A DNA stretch of 64,000 bases, from positions 4,030,001-4,094,000 of the forward strand of contig NZ_BNEA01000015.1 of the NCBI RefSeq assembly GCF_016860525.1. The letters run 5' to 3'. The DNA is from Streptomyces rubradiris (lineage in GTDB: Bacteria > Actinomycetota > Actinomycetes > Streptomycetales > Streptomycetaceae). Below the pieces are notes generated by a model that did no database searches, was not told the DNA's origin, and worked only from the letters and a program-made list of their open reading frames with translations. The position numbers and the translations under genes were made by a program. Below, piece after piece: positions 17,488 to 25,669 of the stretch. Position 1 is the stretch's first letter, and the number at the start of each line of letters is the position of its first letter.

Positions 17488-19182
17488 ATGGCCGCCGAAC
17501 CGACCGCCCACGAGCTGCTCCGGAAGCACCGGCCCACGCTCGACCAGGCGCTGGAAGCGATCCGCACGCGCGCGTACTGGTCCCCGCACCCCGAGCACCC
17601 GAAGGCGTACGGCGAGGACGGCAGCCTGGACGCGGCGGCGGGCAAGGCCGCCTTCGACGCCCTGCTGGGCAACCGCCTCGACCTCACCGACCAGCCGGGC
17701 ACCGACGACTGGGTGGGCGGGGAGGTCTCCCCGTACGGCATCGAGCTGGGCGTGACCTACCCGCATCCGGACATCGACGTGCTGCTGCCCGCCATGCGGG
17801 CCGGGCAGCGCGCCTGGCGGGACGCGGGCCCCGAGCTGCGGGCCGTGGTCTGCCTGGAGATCCTGAAGCGGATCAGCGACCGCACGCACCAGTTCGCGCA
17901 CGCGGTCATGCACACCTCCGGCCAGGCGTTCATGATGGCGTTCCAGGCGGGCGGTCCGCACGCCCAGGACCGCGGCCTGGAGGCGGTGGCGTACGCGTAC
18001 GCGGAGCAGATCCGCACCCCGGAGCAGGCGGAGTGGACCAAGCCGCAGGGCAAGCGCGACCCGCTGGTCCTCACCAAGCGGTTCACCGCGGTCCCGCGCG
18101 GCATCGGCCTGGTCATCGGCTGCAACACCTTCCCGACCTGGAACGGCTTCCCCGGCCTGTTCGCCTCCCTGGCCACCGGCAACGCGGTCCTGGTCAAGCC
18201 GCACCCGCGCGCGGTGCTGCCGCTCGCGCTGACCGTCCGGATCGCCCGGGACGTGCTCGCCGAGGCCGGCTTCGACCCGAACCTGGTCGCCCTGGCCGCC
18301 GAGCGACCCGGCGAGGGCATTGCCAAGACCCTCGCGCTGCGCCCCGAAATCAAGATCATCGACTACACGGGGTCGACGGCGTTCGGCGACTGGCTGGAGA
18401 CCAACGCCCACCAGGCGCAGGTCTACACGGAGAAGGCCGGCGTCAACACGGTGATCGTGCACTCCACGGACGACTACCAGGGCATGCTGTCCAACCTGGC
18501 GTTCTCGCTGTCCCTGTACAGCGGCCAGATGTGCACCACCCCGCAGAACCTGATCATCCCCCGCGACGGCATCGCCACCGACCAGGGCCACAAGTCCTTC
18601 GACGAGGTCACCGCCGACCTCGCGCGCGCGGTCGACGGCCTGCTCGGTGACGACGCCCGGGCGAACGCGCTGCTGGGCGCGATCGTCAACCCGGACGTCA
18701 AGGCCCGCCTGGAGGCAGCGGCCGGTCTCGGCGAAGTCGCCCTCGCCTCCCGCGAGATCACCAACCCTGAGTTCCCGGACGCGGTGGTGCGCACCCCCGT
18801 CATCGTCAAGCTGGACGGCGCCAAGCCGGACGACGAGGCCGCGTACATGAGCGAGTGCTTCGGCCCGGTCTCCTTCGCGGTAGCCGTCGACTCGGCGGCC
18901 GACGCCGTGGAGCTGCTGCGCCGCACCGTCCGGGAGAAGGGCGCGATGACGGTCGGCGCGTACACCACGGACGCCGTGACCGAGCAGGCCGTCGAGGAGG
19001 CCTGCCTGGAGGAGGCGGCCCAGCTCTCGCTGAACCTGACCGGCGGGGTCTACGTCAACCAGACGGCCGCCTTCTCCGACTTCCACGGCTCCGGCGGCAA
19101 CCCGGCGGCCAACGCGGCCCTGACCGACAGCGCCTTCGTGGCCGGCCGCTTCCGGATGGTGGAGGTGCGGCGGGAGGCCTGA
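17488..19182 (+). CDS. paaN: Phenylacetate degradation protein PaaN (aldehyde dehydrogenase superfamily)
   Basis: 564 residues from ATG 17488 with GAGGAG upstream. The aldehyde dehydrogenase fold is clear: PRGIGLVIGCNTFPTWN (cofactor region), IDYTGSTAFGDWLE, and catalytic cysteine in SGQMCTTPQN. This matches the PaaN type that lacks the MaoC-like hydratase domain of E. coli PaaZ. By analogy it should oxidise the semialdehyde formed after oxepin-CoA ring opening to the dicarboxylate, with the hydratase supplied separately; no hydratase gene is in this window. It is controlled from the PaaR-type operator 80 bases upstream. Confidence 0.9.
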   Translation: MAAEPTAHELLRKHRPTLDQALEAIRTRAYWSPHPEHPKAYGEDGSLDAAAGKAAFDALLGNRLDLTDQPGTDDWVGGEVSPYGIELGVTYPHPDIDVLLPAMRAGQRAWRDAGPELRAVVCLEILKRISDRTHQFAHAVMHTSGQAFMMAFQAGGPHAQDRGLEAVAYAYAEQIRTPEQAEWTKPQGKRDPLVLTKRFTAVPRGIGLVIGCNTFPTWNGFPGLFASLATGNAVLVKPHPRAVLPLALTVRIARDVLAEAGFDPNLVALAAERPGEGIAKTLALRPEIKIIDYTGSTAFGDWLETNAHQAQVYTEKAGVNTVIVHSTDDYQGMLSNLAFSLSLYSGQMCTTPQNLIIPRDGIATDQGHKSFDEVTADLARAVDGLLGDDARANALLGAIVNPDVKARLEAAAGLGEVALASREITNPEFPDAVVRTPVIVKLDGAKPDDEAAYMSECFGPVSFAVAVDSAADAVELLRRTVREKGAMTVGAYTTDAVTEQAVEEACLEEAAQLSLNLTGGVYVNQTAAFSDFHGSGGNPAANAALTDSAFVAGRFRMVEVRREA

Positions 19183-19189
19183 GCCCGGC

Positions 19190-19942
19190 CTAAACCAGTG
19201 GCACGCCCCCGGTCGCGCTCCAGTGGTACAGCGTCATCGCCACGCTGGTGGCGAGGTTGTAGCTGGAGACCTGGGGGCGCATCGGCAGGCGCAGCAGGTG
19301 GTCGGCGCGGGCGCGCAGCGGAGCCGACAGGCCGGTGCGTTCCGAGCCGAAGACCAGGACGGCGTCGTCCGGCAGCCGGGTGCCACGGATGTCCTCGCCC
19401 TCCGGGTCGAGCGCGAACAGCGGCCCGGCGGGCAGGTCGTCGAGGTCCAGCCGCTCCACGGCGGTCGCGAAGTGCAGACCCGCGCCGCCGCGCACCACAG
19501 TGGGGTGCCAGGGGTCGAGCGTGCCCGTGGTGACCACCCCGGTCGCCCCGAACCCGGCGGCGAGCCGGATCACGGCACCGGCGTTGCCCAGGTTGCGCGG
19601 GTTGTCCAGGACCACGACGGGGGCGGTGCGGGGCGTACGGGCGAGCGCGCGCAGCTGCGCCGCGCGGGACGGCCGTACGGCCAGGGCCGCCACACCGGTC
19701 GGATGCGGGCGCGGGACGAGGCCGGCGTACTCCGGCCCGGACACCTCCGTCAGCAGGCCGTCCAGGGTGTCGCGGACGTCCCCGGCCAGCTCCTCGGCGA
19801 GGGCGAGCGCGGCCCGCCGGTCGGTGGTGACCGCGACCGGCACCTCGGCGCCGAAGCGCAGCGCGTGCTTGAGGGCGTGGAAACCGTCGAGCAGGACGGC
19901 GCCCTGAGCGTGCGCGCGCCAGCGGCTCAGCGGGTCGGTCAT
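19190..19942 (-). CDS. TrmH/SpoU-family RNA 2'-O-methyltransferase
   Basis: 250 residues. The C-terminal SpoU domain has the three family motifs: NPRNLGNAGAVIR (about residue 112), LVFGSERTGLS (about 205), and LPMRPQVSSYNLATSVAM near the end. These form the deep trefoil knot that binds S-adenosylmethionine. The N-terminal part is short and unlike the ribosomal-L30e-like substrate domain of classic RlmB. The RNA target cannot be deduced. Its ATG overlaps the HTTM gene stop by 4 bases, so it closes a DUF5819-HTTM-TrmH operon; it converges on paaN with only 7 bases between them. Confidence 0.88.
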   Translation of the reverse strand: MTDPLSRWRAHAQGAVLLDGFHALKHALRFGAEVPVAVTTDRRAALALAEELAGDVRDTLDGLLTEVSGPEYAGLVPRPHPTGVAALAVRPSRAAQLRALARTPRTAPVVVLDNPRNLGNAGAVIRLAAGFGATGVVTTGTLDPWHPTVVRGGAGLHFATAVERLDLDDLPAGPLFALDPEGEDIRGTRLPDDAVLVFGSERTGLSAPLRARADHLLRLPMRPQVSSYNLATSVAMTLYHWSATGGVPLV

Positions 19943-21153
19943 GCGGTGAACCCTACGTGGTCGGCCGTGCTCTCTTCCGTGGGACGCGGTGCGGGGACCG
20001 CGCGGCCGGCACCCCGGACGAGCCGCCCCCGCGCGCGTGCCGCCAGGCCGCCGATCCGGCACAGGAAGGACGTCGGCAGGAACACCGCGTCGGCGGCGAT
20101 CATCGCCAGCGAGAAGAACGGCAGTCCGAGGACGACCGCGATCACCGCGTGCTCGGCCATCATCACCACCAGCAGGACGTTCTTCACGCGCCGGTTGAAC
20201 AGGGTGAACGGGAAGGCGACCTGCGCCATGACCGTCCCGTAGGCCACGATCATCATGATCGTGCCGCTGGAGGACATCAGGTCCGCCAGCGCGGGCCAGG
20301 GCGAGAAGTAGTCCAGGTGGAGCGGGTAGTAGACGGCGGTGCCGTCCTGCCAGCGCGAGCCCTGGACCTTGTACCAGCCGGCCGTGGCGTAGATCAGGCA
20401 CGCCTCGGCCATGATCACGACCAGGGCGGCGTTGTGCAGGACGTTGGCGATGACGTCCAGCAGGAGCCGGGGGTCATGCCGGGCCGACCACCGTTCGACG
20501 GCCCACCGCAGAGCGTGCCCCGCCCACACCGTCCACAGCAGCACCGGCATCTGCCAGCCGTTGTTGTCGAACCGCCCGGTCAGCGTCGCCGTACCGAGCG
20601 CCAGGCCGAGCACCGCCCACAGCACCGGCCCCACCAGGTCGGCGGGCACCCGCTCGCCCCGCGCGCGTGCCGCGTCCGCCTGGGCCGCGCGGCGGGCATC
20701 CAGGGACCACACCTGTCCGCAGCGCGTGAACACCAGGTAGATCGACATCAGGTGCAGGACGTTGTCACCGCCGTCGCCGACGAAGACACTGCGGTTCTGC
20801 AGCGACAGCACGCCCATCATGAACAGCACGGACGCGGTCCGGGTACGCCAGCCGAGCACCAGGGCCGCGGAAGCGAGGACGGCCAGCGCGTAGCAGATCT
20901 CGAACCAGAGCCGCCCGTCGGACCACAGCAGCGCCGAGAAGGCGTGGTTGTCGGCGGTCAGCTGCTTGGCGAGGTTCCAGCCCCACGGTCCGGAGGGACC
21001 GTACAGCTCCTGGCGGTGGGGGAACTCGCGCAGCAGGAACAGCAGCCAGGTCCCGGCGAACCCGATCCGGATCACGGCGCTCTGGTACGGCCCGAGGGCC
21101 GCGCCGGTGACCTGGGCGACACCGCGCGACAGCGTCAGGGACAGACGGTTCAC
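19939..21153 (-). CDS. HTTM-domain polytopic membrane protein (gamma-carboxylase-like)
   Basis: 404 residues from GTG 21153, which overlaps the upstream stop (GTGA). Several hydrophobic segments (for example WLLFLLREF, LAVLASAALVLGW, AALVVIMAEACLIY, VFLPTSFLCR region) and the HTTM signature GDGGDNVLHLMSIYL and ATAGWYKVQGSRW. The HTTM domain resembles the membrane part of vitamin-K-dependent gamma-glutamyl carboxylase, but bacterial members have no proven activity in most cases. It is always close to a DUF5819 gene in Streptomyces in my recollection, as here, so the two probably form one membrane complex. Confidence 0.85.
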   Translation of the reverse strand: MNRLSLTLSRGVAQVTGAALGPYQSAVIRIGFAGTWLLFLLREFPHRQELYGPSGPWGWNLAKQLTADNHAFSALLWSDGRLWFEICYALAVLASAALVLGWRTRTASVLFMMGVLSLQNRSVFVGDGGDNVLHLMSIYLVFTRCGQVWSLDARRAAQADAARARGERVPADLVGPVLWAVLGLALGTATLTGRFDNNGWQMPVLLWTVWAGHALRWAVERWSARHDPRLLLDVIANVLHNAALVVIMAEACLIYATAGWYKVQGSRWQDGTAVYYPLHLDYFSPWPALADLMSSSGTIMMIVAYGTVMAQVAFPFTLFNRRVKNVLLVVMMAEHAVIAVVLGLPFFSLAMIAADAVFLPTSFLCRIGGLAARARGRLVRGAGRAVPAPRPTEESTADHVGFTA

Positions 21154-22205
21154 CGCACGCCTCCCGCGGCCTCGTCGGACGTCACGGACCACCAGGGCAG
21201 CAGGCGGTAGACGGGTTTGTCGGACACGCGCTCACGGCTCCAGGGCGGCGGCTGCACATTGGTGGTCCTGGAACGGACCTGCACGCGCTGGATCACGCCT
21301 TCCCTGCTCGCCGGATCGCTCCGGTACAGGCGCATCACCACGATCCGGCGCAGGTACTGCTCGGACAGCGAGCCGCGCATACCGATGGCGCGATTGTCGG
21401 CGCCGTGCGTGCCGGCGAAGAAGTCCCAGGCCCGGCGCAGCTCGTTCTGCTGGGTGTGGCTCGGCGCCGGATTGCCGTCGATGGCGGCGCCGTCCTGGGC
21501 GGACAGGTCGGTCCATCCGGTGGTGAGCAGCCCGCCGTCGGGCATCCGGACCTCGGCGCGCACCTGTACGGCGATGTTCTGCTGGAGCGGGTTCGGGGCG
21601 AACAGCTTCCAGTTCTGCTCGAACTCGGGGTAGACCCAGTCCTCTATCGCCTCGCCGTGCCGCTTCGTCACGGTGTTGGAGGGCGTGAGGGTGAGGAACA
21701 CCATCAGCAGATGCACACAGGCGCCCACTGCGACCACGGCGAGGGCGAGCGCGGCGACGACCTGGTAGCAAGGGGAAAGAGCGGCTACGCCGGTACGGGG
21801 ACCGGGCACGGTCCTACCGGTACGCGGGTCGGCCTCGGCCGCGGCGACACCGGCGCGGGCCTCGGACGCGGGCACTGCGGTACGGGGGCCGGTCCCGGCG
21901 ACGCCCACGCGGGACTCGGACGCGGGGAGACCGGCACGGGCATCAGGCCAGGTGACATCAGCGCGGGGCGCGGCGGTCGGCCCGTCGGCGCGGGAACCGG
22001 TGCCGGCGGCGCGGGCGCCGGACTCGGGCGTACGGGGCTCGGGCGTGGACGCGGGCGTACGGGGCTCGGGCGTGGACGCGGGGGGACGGGGCTCGGGCGT
22101 GGCGGCCGGTGGCGGGGCCGGTCGTGGTGGCTGTTCCGGGAGACGCGTCCCGGCCGGCCCGTCGGGAGCCTGTGGTTCCCGCGAGTCCTCGTCGTACGCG
22201 TCCAT
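21150..22205 (-). CDS. DUF5819 family membrane-anchored protein
   Basis: 351 residues from ATG 22205 (GGGGAC upstream); an ATG at 22232 adds nine residues and cannot be excluded. Residues 1-150 are low-complexity, with Pro/Glu/Thr repeats (TPEPRTPAS repeated three times). One membrane helix (VVAALALAVVAVGACVHLLMVFL, here about 156-178) precedes a conserved extracellular domain with EFEQNWKLFAPNPLQQN, characteristic of DUF5819. The domain probably faces outward and partners the HTTM protein encoded next. Function unknown. The reading frame stays open far upstream through the 45-bp repeat, but that is a consequence of the repeat length, not evidence of coding. Confidence 0.8.
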   Translation of the reverse strand: MDAYDEDSREPQAPDGPAGTRLPEQPPRPAPPPAATPEPRPPASTPEPRTPASTPEPRTPESGARAAGTGSRADGPTAAPRADVTWPDARAGLPASESRVGVAGTGPRTAVPASEARAGVAAAEADPRTGRTVPGPRTGVAALSPCYQVVAALALAVVAVGACVHLLMVFLTLTPSNTVTKRHGEAIEDWVYPEFEQNWKLFAPNPLQQNIAVQVRAEVRMPDGGLLTTGWTDLSAQDGAAIDGNPAPSHTQQNELRRAWDFFAGTHGADNRAIGMRGSLSEQYLRRIVVMRLYRSDPASREGVIQRVQVRSRTTNVQPPPWSRERVSDKPVYRLLPWWSVTSDEAAGGVR

Positions 22206-22448
22206 TGGGTCCCGTCCCCCGTTTCGGCTCATCGTCGTTCGGCCCGGTCGTTCCGCTCGGTCTCGTCCGCCCGGCGTCGGCCGGGCGGGGGCGGCCGTCG
22301 ACGCCGGGTTCGTCACAGGCGCCGCATGCCGCACGAGCGCCGCCTCTCGGCGCCCGCACGGAACGGTACTCAGCCGGGGGCACCGGGCGCAGCCCCGGGT
22401 ACGAACCGGGGACGTGGCCCACCCCACGGGCGCCCCGCGGGAACAGGA

Positions 22449-22718
22449 CGGACACGGCTCCGGCGCTTCGGCCGACGCGGTGACCGGGCACGGCGGACAC
22501 TGCTCCGGCGCTTCGGCCGACGCGGTGACCGAGCACGGCGGACACGGCTCCGGCGCTTCGGCCGACGCGGTGACCGAGCACGGCGGACACGGCTCCGGCG
22601 CTTCGGCCGACGCGGTGACCGAGCACGGCGGACACTGCTCCGGCGCTTCGGCCGACGCGGTGACCGAGCACGGCGGACACTGCTCCGGCGCTTCGGCCCG
22701 ACGCGGTGACCGGGCACG
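22449..22718. repeat. Six-copy 45-bp tandem repeat (minisatellite)
   Basis: The unit contains GCTTCGGCCGACGCGGTGAC; copies are phased exactly 45 bases apart (GCTTCGGC at 22465, 22510, 22555, 22600, 22645, 22690). Copies differ at only a few positions (GGCTCC or TGCTCC; GAGCAC or GGGCAC). The last copy has one inserted C, which breaks any reading frame through it. Confidence 0.95.
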
Positions 22719-22910
22719 GCCTGCCGCCGTCACCGCTGTTGCCCACCCAGCCCTCGCTCCCGCCATCCCCGCCGAGGCACGCCCCTCTGCCGGCTCTGGC
22801 TCCCGCCATCCCCCGCCGAGGCACGCCCGCACCTCTCTCCCAGCCCTCGCGACGTCTCCCGCCACCGCTCGGACCGGCCCGCACACCGCCTCACCGCACG
22901 TTGTCCACAG

Positions 22911-22993
22911 GTCGCGGCGGGAGTTTTCCACAGCGGTTGACACCCCGCGGCGGCCCGGCACACCATGGATTGCGCACGGACCGAACGATCGGT
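22911..22993 (+). promoter_or_regulatory. paaA control region: two DnaA-box-like sites, -35 element and PaaR-type operator
   Basis: TTGTCCACA at 22911-22919 is an exact Streptomyces DnaA box, and TTTTCCACA follows at 22924-22932, 13 bases on. TTGACA at 22937-22942 is a perfect -35; the best -10 is CACCAT near 22961. The operator ACCGAACGATCGGT (22980-22993) is the reverse complement of the paaN copy and lies just past that -10, 55 bases before the paaA ATG. Confidence 0.7.
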
Positions 22994-23047
22994 CGGGCCG
23001 GGCGGGAAGGACAGTGTTCACCGCAAAGCCGAGGTCAGGGGGACCGC

Positions 23048-24064
23048 ATGGCCACAGCAGCCGCGCAGCGCACGGCCCGTACCGGGGCGGACGGCGCGCC
23101 TGACACCGCCGACACGACGGCCTACCAGCGCGCCTTCGACGCGGCCGTGGCCGCCGACGAGCGCGTCGAACCGCGCGACTGGATGCCGGACGCCTACCGC
23201 GCGACCCTGGTCCGGCAGATCGCCCAGCACGCGCACTCCGAGATCATCGGCATGCAGCCGGAGGCCAACTGGATCACCCGCGCGCCCTCCCTGCGCCGCA
23301 AGGCGATCCTGATGGCCAAGGTCCAGGACGAGGCCGGCCACGGCCTGTACCTGTACAGCGCGGCCGAGACGCTAGGCACCAGCCGTGACGAGTTGCTGGA
23401 CAAACTGCACGCCGGCCGCCAGAAGTACTCCTCGATCTTCAACTACCCGACCCTGACCTGGGCCGACGTGGGAGCGATCGGTTGGCTGGTGGACGGCGCC
23501 GCGATCACCAACCAGGTCCCCCTGTGCCGCTGCTCCTACGGCCCGTACGCCCGCGCGATGGTCCGGATCTGCAAGGAGGAGTCCTTCCACCAGCGCCAGG
23601 GCTACGAACTGCTGCTGGCGCTCAGCAAGGGCACACCGGAGCAGCACGCCATGGCCCAGGACGCGGTGGACCGCTGGTGGTGGCCGTCGCTGATGATGTT
23701 CGGCCCGCCCGACGACGAGTCCCAGCACTCCGCGCAGTCGATGGAGTGGAAGATCAAGCGCCACTCCAACGACGAGTTGCGCCAGCGCTTCGTGGACATC
23801 TGCGTCCCCCAGGCCGAGTCCCTGGGCCTCACCCTCCCCGACCCGGAACTGCGGTGGAACGAGGAGCGGGGGCACTACGACTTCGGCCCGATCGACTGGA
23901 CGGAATTCTGGGAGGTTCTCAAGGGCAACGGCCCCTGCAACGAACAGCGCCTCACCCAGCGCAGGCGCGCCCATGACGAGGGCGCGTGGGTACGGGAAGC
24001 CGCCGCGGCCTACGCGGCCAAGCACACCGGCGACACCGGTGGGACGGGAGCGACGCGAGCATGA
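23048..24064 (+). CDS. paaA: 1,2-phenylacetyl-CoA epoxidase catalytic subunit PaaA
   Basis: 338 residues, typical of PaaA. Diiron-site helices are visible: [24 protein letters not shown] (carboxylate plus His), and [14 protein letters not shown] (ExxH). The DWMPDAYR and [16 protein letters not shown] blocks are highly conserved in this family. With PaaB, PaaC and PaaE it makes the oxygenase that epoxidises the ring of phenylacetyl-CoA. ATG 23048 follows an AGGTCAGGGGGA sequence. It is first gene of paaABCDE, with overlapping stops and starts down the operon. Confidence 0.96.
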   Translation: MATAAAQRTARTGADGAPDTADTTAYQRAFDAAVAADERVEPRDWMPDAYRATLVRQIAQHAHSEIIGMQPEANWITRAPSLRRKAILMAKVQDEAGHGLYLYSAAETLGTSRDELLDKLHAGRQKYSSIFNYPTLTWADVGAIGWLVDGAAITNQVPLCRCSYGPYARAMVRICKEESFHQRQGYELLLALSKGTPEQHAMAQDAVDRWWWPSLMMFGPPDDESQHSAQSMEWKIKRHSNDELRQRFVDICVPQAESLGLTLPDPELRWNEERGHYDFGPIDWTEFWEVLKGNGPCNEQRLTQRRRAHDEGAWVREAAAAYAAKHTGDTGGTGATRA

Positions 24065-24348
24065 GCACCACCGACTGGCCCCTGTGGGAGGTCTTCGTAC
24101 GCTCCCGGCGCGGCCTGTCCCACACCCACGCCGGCAGCCTGCACGCACCCGACGCCGAGCTCGCCCTGCGCAACGCCCGCGATCTGTACACCCGGCGCGG
24201 CGAGGGCGTCTCCATCTGGGTCGTCCCGGCCGCCGCCATCACCGCCTCCTCGCCGGACGAGAAGGACCCCTTCTTCGAGCCGGCCGCCGACAAGCCCTAC
24301 CGGCACCCGACCTTCTACGAGATCCCGGAAGGGGTGAAACACCTGTGA
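24061..24348 (+). CDS. paaB: 1,2-phenylacetyl-CoA epoxidase subunit PaaB
   Basis: 95 residues, the normal PaaB length. Conserved sequence [24 protein letters not shown] is present in part as PLWEVFVR and [16 protein letters not shown]; the middle contains [13 protein letters not shown]. PaaB bridges catalytic heterodimers in the epoxidase complex. Its ATG overlaps the paaA TGA by 4 bases and its stop overlaps the paaC GTG start. Confidence 0.95.
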   Translation: MSTTDWPLWEVFVRSRRGLSHTHAGSLHAPDAELALRNARDLYTRRGEGVSIWVVPAAAITASSPDEKDPFFEPAADKPYRHPTFYEIPEGVKHL

Positions 24349-25076
24349 CCGCCACCGGCCCCGCCACCGTCCCGGTGACCGCCGCGCTCGCCCTCGGCGA
24401 CGACGCCCTGGTGCTCTCCCACCGCCTCGGTGAATGGGCGGGGCACGCCCCCGTCCTGGAGGAGGAGGTCGCCCTCGCCAACATCGCCCTGGACCTGCTC
24501 GGCCAGGCCCGGGTGCTGCTGTCGCTGGCCGGCGACGAGGACGAACTGGCCTACCTGCGCGAGGAACGGGCCTTCCGCAACCTCCAGCTGGTCGAGCAGC
24601 CGAACGGCGACTTCGCGCACACCATCGCCCGCCAGCTGTACTTCTCCACGTACCAGCACCTGCTCTACGCCGACCTGGCCGCAGGCGACGGCCCGTTCGC
24701 GCCGCTGGCCGCGAAGGCGGTGAAGGAGGTCGCCTACCACCGCGACCACGCCGAGCAGTGGACGCTCCGGCTGGGCGACGGCACGGAGACCAGCCACGAG
24801 CGGATGACCCGGGCATGCGCCGCGCTGTGGCGGTACACCGGGGAGATGTTCCAGCCGGTGGAGGGCCTGGCCGCCGACTGGGCGCGGCTGGAGGAGCGGT
24901 GGCTGGAGTCCATCACCGACGTGCTGACCCGTGCCACCCTCGCCCTGCCCGAGGGGTCGCGCACCGGTGCCTGGTCGGCGGGGGCCGGCCGGCAGGGCCT
25001 GCACACCGAGCCGTTCGGCCGGATGCTCGCCGAGATGCAGCACCTGCACCGCAGCCACCCGGGGGCGACATGGTGA
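24345..25076 (+). CDS. paaC: 1,2-phenylacetyl-CoA epoxidase structural subunit PaaC
   Basis: 243 residues from GTG 24345. Ferritin-like helices with LGDDALVLSHRLGEW, EEEVALANIALDLLGQAR and VAYHRDHAEQW are the PaaC signatures. PaaC resembles PaaA but lacks its full metal site and supports the catalytic subunit. Overlaps paaB by 4 bases (GTGA) and paaD by 4-7 bases. Confidence 0.95.
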   Translation: MTATGPATVPVTAALALGDDALVLSHRLGEWAGHAPVLEEEVALANIALDLLGQARVLLSLAGDEDELAYLREERAFRNLQLVEQPNGDFAHTIARQLYFSTYQHLLYADLAAGDGPFAPLAAKAVKEVAYHRDHAEQWTLRLGDGTETSHERMTRACAALWRYTGEMFQPVEGLAADWARLEERWLESITDVLTRATLALPEGSRTGAWSAGAGRQGLHTEPFGRMLAEMQHLHRSHPGATW

Positions 25077-25669
25077 CCGGCACCGCCCTGGAGGCGGAAC
25101 TGCTGGAGCTGGCCGGGGCGGTGCCCGACCCCGAGCTGCCCGTGCTCACGCTGCGGGAGCTGGGCGTGCTCCGCGCGGTGCACGTCCACGGCACGGACGC
25201 GGTGGAGGTCGATCTCACTCCCACCTACACCGGCTGCCCCGCCATCGAGGCGATGAGTGTCGACATAGAGCGGGTACTGCGCGCCCACGGCATGCGCGAG
25301 GTCACCGTCCGCACGGTGCTCAGCCCCGCCTGGTCGACCGACGACATCACCCCCGAAGGGCGCGAGAAGCTCCGGGAGTTCGGCATCGCACCGCCCCGCA
25401 CCCGGCGGGCCACCGGCCCGGTCCCGCTGCCCCTGGGCCCGACCCGCACACGGGCCACGGCCACGAACGCCCGCACGGCCACGGATACAACTACAAACTC
25501 GGCCACGAGCGCGGCCCCGTCCCCGGAGACCGGCACCGAACCGGTCCGCTGCCCGCGCTGCGGTTCGGCCGACACCGAGCTGCTGAGCCGGTTCTCCTCG
25601 ACCGCGTGCAAGGCACTGCGCCGGTGCCTGAGCTGCCGCGAACCGTTCGACCACTTCAAGGAGTTGTGA
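25070..25669 (+). CDS. paaD: PaaD, MIP18-family maturation factor for the epoxidase
   Basis: 199 residues from ATG 25070 (GTG 25073 is equally possible and gives the usual 4-base overlap). Residues 1-110 form a MIP18/SufT domain: DPELPVLTLRELG and TYTGCPAIEAM with its conserved Cys. The C-terminal 40 residues carry a four-Cys zinc motif (CPRCGS ... CLSCREPF). Between them lies a 30-residue Ala/Thr linker (about 120-155) that makes the protein longer than the usual 160-170. PaaD is thought to help insert iron-sulfur or iron centres into the Paa complex. Confidence 0.92.
   Translation: MVTGTALEAELLELAGAVPDPELPVLTLRELGVLRAVHVHGTDAVEVDLTPTYTGCPAIEAMSVDIERVLRAHGMREVTVRTVLSPAWSTDDITPEGREKLREFGIAPPRTRRATGPVPLPLGPTRTRATATNARTATDTTTNSATSAAPSPETGTEPVRCPRCGSADTELLSRFSSTACKALRRCLSCREPFDHFKEL

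Larger units (their letters stand above)
22206..23047. other. 842-base non-coding stretch with minisatellite and paa promoter
   Basis: No gene is supported here. It holds six 45-bp repeats (22449-22718), a purine-poor segment with CCCGCCATCCCC-type repeats (22745-22850), two DnaA-box-like sites (22911-22932), a TTGACA element at 22937-22942 and the PaaR-type operator. Long frames exist on both strands only because the repeat length is a multiple of three. Confidence 0.7.

Noticed and set aside
22449..22718. CRISPR-like array
   Set aside because: The 45-bp units are contiguous with no unique spacers and there are no cas genes; it is a plain tandem repeat.
21952..23103. Long plus-strand frame across the 45-bp repeat
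   Set aside because: It is antisense to DUF5819 at one end and exists only because the repeat length is divisible by three; no ribosome site or family match.
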